A DNA stretch of 36,949 nucleotides, from positions 1-36,949 of the forward strand of contig JASHQE010000061.1 in assembly GCA_030037705.1 (NCBI GenBank). Reading direction: 5' to 3'. Positions 14,087 to 23,238 of this stretch are shown piece after piece. The first letter of the stretch is position 1, and each line of letters begins with the position of its first letter. The notes below the pieces were generated by a model. The model ran no database searches. It saw only the letters and a program-made list of their open reading frames with translations, and had not been told where the DNA came from. The position numbers and the translations under genes were made by a program. This DNA comes from Acidobacteriaceae bacterium (lineage in GTDB: Bacteria > Acidobacteriota > Terriglobia > Terriglobales > Acidobacteriaceae).

Positions 14087-15148
14087 ATGGCACTGCGGGC
14101 AAGGCTGAGTCTGTTCTTAGCGCTTTGGTTTTTATCCTCTCTTCTCTATGCGCAGGATTCCCGGGATTCCGATACATATTGCGCCTATCAGATGGAACAG
14201 GCTGAGGCGCAGCGCGACCTCTTGCGCACGCCGACAGCCCTGGGCGGACTCACGCAACCTGAAACCGGATTGCCCACGCAAGTGGTCGGCGGCGCCTCGC
14301 TGGGCGTCTCCGATGTGAAGAAGGCCGCACTCACCATGGAGGTGGCGCGCCGCAACTGCGACCTCTACCGCTCCACCACCAGCGTGCAGCAGCAATTGCA
14401 GTACGCCATTCCCATGTTGGAGCGCGACGCGCTGCGGAATCGCCTCACGCTGATTGGCCGCGCCGCAGACCAACTGAACGCGCTGATGGACACGACGCGC
14501 AAGATGATGGAGCAGCAGAATGCGACGCGGCTCATGCTCTTCTCGCTCGAAACCACGCGCATCAAGCTCGAAGCCGACCGCGCCGATACGCAGTCGAAGA
14601 TCGCCGTCATCTACGTCCCCGATCTCAGCGCCACGCCGCTCAAACAGATGGTCGATCAGAAGCAAGGGCAGGAGATCGCCGCACAACAGGCCGAAGACCG
14701 CCTGAACCGCCAGAACAACTGGAATCTCGCCTTGCAGGTTGGCGTGCATCAGCAGGTAAATCCCGTGGCCCAGGAGCCGCAGCCCTACGGCTCCTTTTCG
14801 CTGAGTTACAACCTGGCAAGCCGCTCCATTGACCGCCACCTGGACCATGCAGCTTCTGCCTACGGCGATTGGAAGAAGGTCCAAGAGGGTGACGTCATCC
14901 GGAACATGGACGTCCTCCATCAGCAGCTCACCGCGACCATCGACGCCGACCAGGCCAAGGAGCAATCGCTACAGGATCAGATGAAGGAAGTTGATGACAA
15001 TCTGAAGGTCGTCGCTGCGCCAGACACCTCCGCGGCCGTCGACTTTCGCAATCAGCTCGAAGCAGCTCGTTTACTTCTGCAGGTCGATTTAGACGATACC
15101 GCTTTTCGTCTTTCGAGCCTGCAAAAGTATTGCTCCACGAATTTTTGA
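14087..15148 (+). CDS. Short TolC-like outer-membrane component
   Basis: 353 residues. The signal peptide MALRARLSLFLALWFLSSLL ends near residue 22 (LYA-QDS). Mature residues about 80-215 are long amphipathic helices rich in Q, E and R. One strand-turn-strand follows (NWNLALQVGVHQQ, then YGSFSLSYNLASR, residues about 220-245), and then further helices. This helix-hairpin-helix order resembles one half of a TolC protomer; TolC has two such halves and 430-490 residues. I infer an outer-membrane exit duct for the synthase-adaptor pair. AGGAG lies seven bases before the ATG, 12 bases after the adaptor's stop. Alternative: a periplasmic helical scaffold. Confidence 0.65.
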   Translation: MALRARLSLFLALWFLSSLLYAQDSRDSDTYCAYQMEQAEAQRDLLRTPTALGGLTQPETGLPTQVVGGASLGVSDVKKAALTMEVARRNCDLYRSTTSVQQQLQYAIPMLERDALRNRLTLIGRAADQLNALMDTTRKMMEQQNATRLMLFSLETTRIKLEADRADTQSKIAVIYVPDLSATPLKQMVDQKQGQEIAAQQAEDRLNRQNNWNLALQVGVHQQVNPVAQEPQPYGSFSLSYNLASRSIDRHLDHAASAYGDWKKVQEGDVIRNMDVLHQQLTATIDADQAKEQSLQDQMKEVDDNLKVVAAPDTSAAVDFRNQLEAARLLLQVDLDDTAFRLSSLQKYCSTNF

Positions 15149-15157
15149 CTCGTTTTC

Positions 15158-15181
15158 AGAGGAGGATTTCTCTTGGGGTAA
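15158..15181 (+). other. Orphan Shine-Dalgarno after the polysaccharide operon
   Basis: AGAGGAGG (15158-15165) is followed after seven bases by TTG GGG TAA, a two-codon frame. The strong ribosome-binding site just after the third gene suggests that a fourth gene once followed, or that the site is fortuitous. Nothing convincing is encoded in 15149-15424. Confidence 0.3.
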
Positions 15182-15424
15182 TCGAGTTGGCCGCGAACGC
15201 AGGAATCCCACGATGCCGCTAACCGCATCATGGAACTGCTATGGACAAATTTTCATGGGATCGAAAAAGGGACAGCGCGTCCCCCAACGAGACGCACGTA
15301 AGCAGGCAGAGGCTTGCGGATCAGAGAAACGGAGGGTTCATCCAAAGGATGGCGGCAGGATGCTTCGGTTTCCCTCAACTCGTTAAGAAAGTCCCCCCAG
15401 CTCCTGCCAGGGGGTACTTACCGG

Positions 15425-17926
<2,502 letters not shown>

Positions 17927-18082
17927 ACGTCCTCCTACGTCCACCCGCCGGTTCCGGGCGGAAATCCTTTGCATGGCCGGAGCGCCGATATCGGAACTGA
18001 TGCCCTGTCGCGCAAAAATCGCGGCCGTAATGAGCGATAAGATGCTCAGACCCAGAAAAAAATTGACCCAATCCTGTAGAGT

Positions 18083-18095
18083 CACGTGTCCTCCT
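18083..18095 (-). promoter_or_regulatory. Second ribosome-binding site and GTG start in frame with hppA
   Basis: On the minus strand AGGAGG, ACAC, GTG. The frame from this GTG reads TLQDWVNFFLGLSILSLITA and continues without a stop into the pyrophosphatase. The site is almost a duplicate of the one at the ATG 17926 (AGGAGG, ACGT, ATG). Confidence 0.6.
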
Positions 18096-18189
18096 GACCT
18101 TAGGTTTTTAAGCCGTATGACGAAACCGCTTTGGAATGGACCTCCGGACCCCCGGAAATTGGCCACGGGGAAGCCTATCATCCGTATGG

Positions 18190-18237
18190 GCTACTGTCGA
18201 GTGATGGATTTCACAGGCATCTAAGGCGCTACTGTCG
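18190..18237. repeat. 10-base direct repeat in the hppA/regulator intergenic region
   Basis: GCTACTGTCG occurs at 18190-18199 and again at 18228-18237, 38 bases apart and upstream of the HTH-TOBE gene. It may be a regulator binding site; this is untested. Confidence 0.35.
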
Positions 18238-18240
18238 TAC

Positions 18241-18269
18241 TTGGATGCGTCTGATTTTGGGAATATATA
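18241..18269 (+). promoter_or_regulatory. Candidate promoter of the HTH-TOBE regulator
   Basis: TTGGAT (18241-18246), 17 bases, TATATA (18264-18269). A second AT-rich word TATAAA follows at 18273-18278. Both boxes are only partial matches to the consensus. Confidence 0.35.
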
Positions 18270-18304
18270 AGGTATAAAGTACTTTTGCGAGGGGGAATTG
18301 CGCG

Positions 18305-18697
18305 ATGACGGCTTCCACGCTGCTTACGCCGCGCCAGGCTGCGGCCAAGCTCGGGATGAGCTATCCCGCACTCAAACACTGGATCCTCGCCGGGCGTATC
18401 CGGACCGTGAAAACACCCGGAGGCCACCACCGTATCCCTCTCGAAGCGCTTGAGGAATTCCTGCCCACCGCGCAGGCCCGTTCCGGATCCTCACGTATCA
18501 GCGGCCGGAATCAGTTGCTTGGCACCGTGACCGAGATTCTTATCGAGGGATTGCTGGCGAAGGTGGTTCTTTCGATCGGCAGTCAGCGGGTTACCGCGAT
18601 CATCACGGCCGACGCTGCTCGCGAATTGGCGCTCAAGCCGGGTGACCAGGCGCTCGCCTTGATTAAAGCCACCGAAGTGATGATCGGCCGGCCGTAA
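18305..18697 (+). CDS. HTH (excisionase/MerR-like) plus TOBE molybdate-binding regulator
   Basis: 130 residues in two domains. Residues 6-55 are a winged helix of the excisionase/BldC type (LLTPRQAAAKLGMSYPALKH and then TPGGHHRIPLEALEEFL). Residues 64-129 form a single Mop/TOBE domain (GRNQLLGTVTEILIEGLLAK and then VTAIITADAARELALKPGD), which binds oxyanions such as molybdate or tungstate. The family probably senses molybdate and controls transport or molybdoenzyme genes, but no mod genes are near. GAGGGGG stands nine bases before the ATG. It is divergent from hppA and convergent with the ABC exporter. Confidence 0.85.
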   Translation: MTASTLLTPRQAAAKLGMSYPALKHWILAGRIRTVKTPGGHHRIPLEALEEFLPTAQARSGSSRISGRNQLLGTVTEILIEGLLAKVVLSIGSQRVTAIITADAARELALKPGDQALALIKATEVMIGRP

Positions 18698-18718
18698 ATT
18701 CCCCTGGGTTCACGCGTT

Positions 18719-20617
18719 CTATAGGGCGCCTTCCGGCACGGGATCGCCTTCACCGGGGGCAAGGAAGAGATTTGCTTCGAGCCCGTGCTGGCGAGTGTAG
18801 AGATCGTGGTAACGGCCACCCAACGCGAAGAGTTCTGCATGATTGCCGCGCTCGACGATGCGCCCGCCTTCGACCACGAGGATCTGATCGGCGCGGCGGA
18901 TGGTGGAGAGCCGGTGAGCAATGACAAAGGTGGTGCGCCCTTGCATGAGTTGCGCAAGGCCGGCCTGAATCATGGCTTCGGATTCGGAATCGAGAGAGCT
19001 GGTGGCCTCGTCGAGGATGAGAATCCGCGGCTCGGCCAGAAGCGCGCGGGCAATCGAAAGACGCTGCCGCTGGCCGCCGGAGAGCTTCACGCCACGTTCG
19101 CCGACAACGGTGTCATACCCTTCGGGAAAGCGCTCGGCGAACTCGTCCACACGCGCGGTGCGACAGGCGAACAGGAATTGATCTTCCGTGGCCTCTGGCC
19201 GCGAGAACAGGATGTTTTCGCGAATCGTGCCGTCGAAGAGGAACGAGTCCTGGAGCACCACGCCGAGCTGCGAACGGAAGGTGTTCAGATCGACGGTTGC
19301 GAGATCAATATCATCAACGAGAACGCGGCCCCTCAGCGGTGTATGGAAGGCGCAGAGCAGGCTGATGATGGTGGACTTGCCGGAACCGGAAGAACCAACC
19401 AGCGCGGTCACGGTTCCCTGCTCCGCGTGGAAGCTCACCCCATGCAAGACGGGCTTTTCCGGCGTGTAGGCAAATTCGACATCTTCAAAACGGACGTTGC
19501 CCTCGATGGGCGGCATCTGAACGGTCCGGCCTGGAACCTGATTCTCCTCGATCTCCGAGAGGATCTCGTGCGTGCGATCGAGGCCGGCAAAGGCCTCCGT
19601 GAGTTGGGTGCCGATATTCACGATCTGAAAGACCGGCGCGATCATGAAGGCCAGAAACATGTTGTATTGAAAATAGGTGCCGACGGTCCAGGTGCGGCCG
19701 AGAACATTATGCCCACCCAGCCACATCACAAGAGAAGAAACAAGGCCGAGGACGGTGGTGGACGCCGAGGAAAGGATGCTGGTCATAGTGAGCGACTTCA
19801 TTACATTTGTGAGCAGCCGCTCGACACCACCAGAAAAAACATGCGCCTCGCGCTCCTCGGCGTGATAGCCCTTGATGACGCGTACGCCGCCGAGCGATTC
19901 AGTCAGCCGGCCCGTAACTTCGGCGTTAATTTTTCCGCGCTCGCGAAAGATGGGGCGGATGGTCTTGAAACCGTACTGCAGGACGAAGACAAAAGCGCCA
20001 AGCACGGAGAACACCGTGAGCGTGACCTTCGGGCTCAGATACATCAGGTAGATGAATGTGAGCGCTGCGGTGAGCGAGCTGCCCATAAACTCGACGAGGC
20101 CGGTGCCGACGAGATTGCGCACACCTTCGACGTCGGTCATGATGCGCGCAACCAGCGTGCCGGTACGGTTCTCGTCGTAATAGGCTACGGAGAGCAGGCC
20201 CACGTGGCGCTGCACCTGGCGGCGCATATCGGCGATAAGGCGCTGGCCGGCCTTCGACAAAAGCTGTGTGAGTGAAAACGAGGTAATAGCCTGCACGACC
20301 ATCGCCGAAAAAACTAAAGCGATGATGCGCGGGAGCAACTCCGGATGGGGATGCAACGGCGAGAGCACGCGATCCAGCAAAGGCTTGGAAGTAAACGGCA
20401 ACACCAGGCCAGCAACGCGATTGATGGCCATCAAGCCCAAGCCTGCGGCAATCAGGCCTTTGCGCGGCACGATCAGGGCCCAGATTACAGGCCCAATCTT
20501 CTTAAGGCTGGGCTTTGGCTTCGGCAGATCGGCCTGCGCCGCGCGCGCGGCCCGGCCACCCCCCGTGCGCTCGGCACGCATCCCAAGTCCGATTCCCCCA
20601 CCCCGCATGGTGGCCAT
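18719..20617 (-). CDS. ABC exporter, fused permease-ATPase (MsbA-like)
   Basis: 632 residues. About 60 polar, Gly/Arg-rich N-terminal residues precede a six-helix type-1 exporter membrane domain (about 60-350). The ATPase domain (about 375-610) has Walker A VGSSGSGKST near 407, Q-loop VVLQDSFLFDGTIREN, signature LSGGQRQR near 510, Walker B ILILDEATSSLDSE and switch His in VIAHRLSTIRRAD. All catalytic elements are intact, so it should work as a homodimeric exporter of lipid A-like lipids or hydrophobic compounds; the substrate is unknown. AGGAA precedes the ATG at 20617. It begins three bases after the stop of the small membrane protein and is probably co-transcribed with it. Confidence 0.93.
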   Translation of the reverse strand: MATMRGGGIGLGMRAERTGGGRAARAAQADLPKPKPSLKKIGPVIWALIVPRKGLIAAGLGLMAINRVAGLVLPFTSKPLLDRVLSPLHPHPELLPRIIALVFSAMVVQAITSFSLTQLLSKAGQRLIADMRRQVQRHVGLLSVAYYDENRTGTLVARIMTDVEGVRNLVGTGLVEFMGSSLTAALTFIYLMYLSPKVTLTVFSVLGAFVFVLQYGFKTIRPIFRERGKINAEVTGRLTESLGGVRVIKGYHAEEREAHVFSGGVERLLTNVMKSLTMTSILSSASTTVLGLVSSLVMWLGGHNVLGRTWTVGTYFQYNMFLAFMIAPVFQIVNIGTQLTEAFAGLDRTHEILSEIEENQVPGRTVQMPPIEGNVRFEDVEFAYTPEKPVLHGVSFHAEQGTVTALVGSSGSGKSTIISLLCAFHTPLRGRVLVDDIDLATVDLNTFRSQLGVVLQDSFLFDGTIRENILFSRPEATEDQFLFACRTARVDEFAERFPEGYDTVVGERGVKLSGGQRQRLSIARALLAEPRILILDEATSSLDSESEAMIQAGLAQLMQGRTTFVIAHRLSTIRRADQILVVEGGRIVERGNHAELFALGGRYHDLYTRQHGLEANLFLAPGEGDPVPEGAL

Positions 20618-20620
20618 GTG

Positions 20621-21001
20621 CTATTCCTGCCGTGCGCTGCGCGCAGCGATAAACGAACGGATGCACATGTTCACATAGATGAGCAACAATCCCGCCATAG
20701 TCAATTTGGATGCGAGAGCAATGTGGTCGGGTTCAAGACCTGCGGCCCGCGCCCGCGCGTAGCCACGCAAAGCCTCAACCGCTGCCCCAATCATCCCCAA
20801 CAACCCGATGGTGACATTGATATGCATGAACAACTTGCGGCGGCCTTCATTGGGACTGATGGCCAGAAAGCCGAAAAGTCCCATGGCCAGCCCGAACCAC
20901 ATGGGGATCAGAGCAGTCGGATGGATGCTGCCCGTGCCGAAGTATCCGGCAAGCCCCAAAATCACCAGAAGAACCGCAAAGACCAGCGTCACCTTTGCCA
21001 T
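20621..21001 (-). CDS. Four-helix membrane protein of unknown function
   Basis: 126 residues with four hydrophobic segments: VTLVFAVLLVILGLAGYFG, LIPMWFGLAMGLFGFLA, MHINVTIGLLGMIGAAVEAL and MAGLLLIYVNMCIRSFI. I do not recognise a named family. GGAGG lies six bases before the ATG at 21001. The tight spacing with the ABC exporter downstream suggests an accessory role to it, which is inference only. Confidence 0.75.
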   Translation of the reverse strand: MAKVTLVFAVLLVILGLAGYFGTGSIHPTALIPMWFGLAMGLFGFLAISPNEGRRKLFMHINVTIGLLGMIGAAVEALRGYARARAAGLEPDHIALASKLTMAGLLLIYVNMCIRSFIAARSARQE

Positions 21002-21029
21002 GCGCGACCTCCGTTGTTCCTTCAGTGTA

Positions 21030-21119
21030 CAGTTCGCGGTTCATAGTTCTCAGTTGAGATTCGCAACGGAAGGCAGGAGCGGTCATCCCTGAGAACTACG
21101 AACTCTGAACTACGAACTG
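21030..21119. repeat. Imperfect inverted repeat of GAACTAC words
   Basis: CAGTTCGCGGTTCATAGTTC followed by TCAG (21030-21053) is largely complementary to CTGAGAACTACGAACTCTG followed by AACTACGAACTG (21089-21119). The right arm also contains the direct repeat GAACTACGAACT / GAACTACGAACT. It lies between the sugar-kinase stop and the small membrane gene, and could end the kinase transcript. Confidence 0.5.
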
Positions 21120-21122
21120 GGA

Positions 21123-22205
21123 CTACCGCTGGATGCGGGCCGAGCCGCCCTGGGCAAAAGCGCGTACCTGATCCAGGGTGGCCATGGTGGTGTCCCCGGG
21201 GAAGGTGGTCAACAATGCGCCGTGCGCCCAGCCCAGCCTGAGGCACTCTTCCGGGGATTGGCCATTCAATAATCCATAGATGAACCCTGCGGCAAAGCCG
21301 TCCCCGCCGCCGACGCGATCATAGACGTCGAGCTCTGCCGTTGGCGCGGTGTAACTCTTGCCATCGATCCAGGCCACGGCGCTCCAGCTATGGCGATTGG
21401 TAGAATGCACCTCGCGCAGAGTCGTGGCCACGACCTTGGCCTGCGGATGCTTCTTCACAACCCGATCGATCATGCCGAAGAAGACGCTGGGATCGAGTTT
21501 TGACTTTGCTGTAACATCCGGGCCGGGAATGCCAAGTCCCTTCTGCAAATCCTCTTCGTTTCCAATCAATACGTCGACATTCTGGACGATCTTACCGATC
21601 GTTTCCACAGCATGATCGATTCCACCGGAGATCTTCCAAAGCTTCTCACGGAAATTGAGATCGAATGAGGTCACCGCGCCCGCGGCTTTGGCTTCCTTCA
21701 TCATCTCGGCAGCCAGTGCAGCAGTTGAGGCCGAAAGAGCAGCGAAAAGACCGCCGCAATGAACCCAGCGTACGCCTTGGGCAAAGATCGCCTTCCAATC
21801 GAAGTCCCCGGGCCTGAGCATCGCTCCAGCCTCATTTGCCCGGTTGTAAAAGACCACTGGAGGGCGCACGCCGCAGCCGCGGTCGCTGTAAACCGTGGCC
21901 ATGTTCGGGCCTGTCGCGCCATTGTGCTCGAAATATTTGTAGATTGGCTTCACGCCCATGGCGCGAACCCGCTCGGCAATCAGGTCGCCGATGGGATAGT
22001 TGACCATCGCCGAAACAATGGCCGTTTTCATGCGGAAACAGTCGGAAAGATTCGCGGCCACATTGAATTCTCCGCCGCTGACGTGAATCTTGCACTCCGT
22101 TGCCTTGCGAAAGGGAATGATCCCTGGATCGAGCCGGTGGATCAGGGCTCCCAGCGCCAGAAAATCCAGTTCCCCATCCTTGCGAATCTTCAATCCATCA
22201 CTCAT
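21123..22205 (-). CDS. PfkB-family sugar kinase (possibly 2-keto-3-deoxygluconate kinase)
   Basis: 360 residues of the ribokinase fold. HVSGGEFNVAANLSD near 42-56 is the sugar-binding glycine motif. DRVGGGDGFAAGFIYGL near 300 holds the catalytic Asp and anion hole; the family usually has GAGD here, so Gly replaces Ala. FDLNFREKLW and LIGNEEDLQKGLG resemble KdgK-type kinases of sugar-acid breakdown, but the sugar is not proven. The ATG at 22205 is preferred (GAGGAA eight bases before) over one 17 codons upstream. No aldolase or dehydratase is next to it. Confidence 0.85.
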   Translation of the reverse strand: MSDGLKIRKDGELDFLALGALIHRLDPGIIPFRKATECKIHVSGGEFNVAANLSDCFRMKTAIVSAMVNYPIGDLIAERVRAMGVKPIYKYFEHNGATGPNMATVYSDRGCGVRPPVVFYNRANEAGAMLRPGDFDWKAIFAQGVRWVHCGGLFAALSASTAALAAEMMKEAKAAGAVTSFDLNFREKLWKISGGIDHAVETIGKIVQNVDVLIGNEEDLQKGLGIPGPDVTAKSKLDPSVFFGMIDRVVKKHPQAKVVATTLREVHSTNRHSWSAVAWIDGKSYTAPTAELDVYDRVGGGDGFAAGFIYGLLNGQSPEECLRLGWAHGALLTTFPGDTTMATLDQVRAFAQGGSARIQR

Positions 22206-22274
22206 GGTTTTATTCCTCGCCTCACTTGTGTCTTCAAAAAAATTATTGAGTTGCAAAATCAGGTTGAACAGTGC

Positions 22275-23177
22275 TCAACCAACGTGCGCAGCTGCGTGCT
22301 TCACATCGGCAAGAACCTGGTCCGGGGTCCACTCGTTGCCTGGATAAAATTGTGCGACTTTTCCATGCGGATCAATCAGCGTGGTCGAAAGCGTGTGGTT
22401 GATGGTGCCGTCTGCGCCCGGCGTGATGCCTACATCAAAATACTTTGCCATCTCGAGCAGCTCGGGCTTGGTGGGCACGGCAAAATCCCAGTGCGTGAAA
22501 GCATTCTGCTGATCGCTGCCGATGTACGTCGCGCCGTACGCGCGCAGCCGCGCCGGCGTGTCATGATCCGGATCGAAGCTCACACAAAGCAGATGCGTCT
22601 TTGCGTAGAGCGCGGGATCGGCGGCCAACTGACTGTTGATCACAGCAAAATTGTGCGTGACGAGAGGGCAGAAGTTAGGCAGCGGGCAGCGTGTATAGAT
22701 GAAAGTGAGCAGTAACGCCTGGCCGTGGAACTGATCGAGACGTATCTCGCGCCCGTCCTGGTTGCGCAACTTGAAATCCGGAACTTTGTCGCCGGGCGCG
22801 GGCACGTGGTAGAGAACTGTGGGCCGGTAGTCCGGCTTTGCCTGCGCGATGACGTCGATATGGTCCAGGTATACATCGGCATCGGAATTTTGCGAGACGA
22901 ATAGATCGGCGGTAAGCACATCGCCAGGGTGCAGCTCGCTCAGAATGCCGGGATCTTTCAATTTATACGGCATGGTCATCGCGTCCATGAAACCCGGAAT
23001 CGCCTCGTGATCCAACGTAACTTCGCCGGTTGCAGGATTGGTCGAGACCACCTTGCCGTGCAGCTTGTATACCTTAAACGATGAATTCGAAGTCTCTTGC
23101 TGAATGGTCTTCGTCCCCGCGTGACACCCTGCTAAGAAAAGAAGACCGAGCAATACACTTGCGAACAGTTTCCCCAT
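22275..23177 (-). CDS. CusF-SCO1/SenC fusion lipoprotein (copper chaperone/thiol-redox)
   Basis: 300 residues. The signal peptide ends in a lipobox, LLFLAGC, so the protein is probably a lipoprotein. Residues about 35-110 are a CusF/PcuA-type copper domain (HGKVVSTNPATGEVTLDHEA, then MDAMTMPYKL). Residues about 125-298 are a thioredoxin-fold SCO1/SenC domain with FIYTRCPLPNFCP and the metal-ligand His in TINHTLSTTLIDP. SCO proteins deliver copper to the CuA site of cytochrome oxidase or keep its cysteines reduced. The active site here is C-x5-C, not the usual C-x3-C. The ATG at 23177 follows directly on a GTG; the longer upstream frame is unlikely because it overlaps the divergent nuclease gene. 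Confidence 0.88.
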   Translation of the reverse strand: MGKLFASVLLGLLFLAGCHAGTKTIQQETSNSSFKVYKLHGKVVSTNPATGEVTLDHEAIPGFMDAMTMPYKLKDPGILSELHPGDVLTADLFVSQNSDADVYLDHIDVIAQAKPDYRPTVLYHVPAPGDKVPDFKLRNQDGREIRLDQFHGQALLLTFIYTRCPLPNFCPLVTHNFAVINSQLAADPALYAKTHLLCVSFDPDHDTPARLRAYGATYIGSDQQNAFTHWDFAVPTKPELLEMAKYFDVGITPGADGTINHTLSTTLIDPHGKVAQFYPGNEWTPDQVLADVKHAAAHVG

Positions 23178-23238
23178 CACGAACTCTAGTGTACAACCGG
23201 TGGACTGACCACGACCTGTTGATGCCGGAATCGGCGTT

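Noticed and set aside
18305..18697. Excisionase-like HTH considered as a sign of an integrated element
   Set aside because: The protein has a TOBE domain and belongs to the molybdate-type regulators; no integrase or attachment site is seen.
18785..20275. 496-codon plus-strand frame opposite the ABC exporter
   Set aside because: Antisense to an exporter with all ATPase motifs; the product is rich in Asp, Glu, Gly and Arg and has no fold-like pattern.
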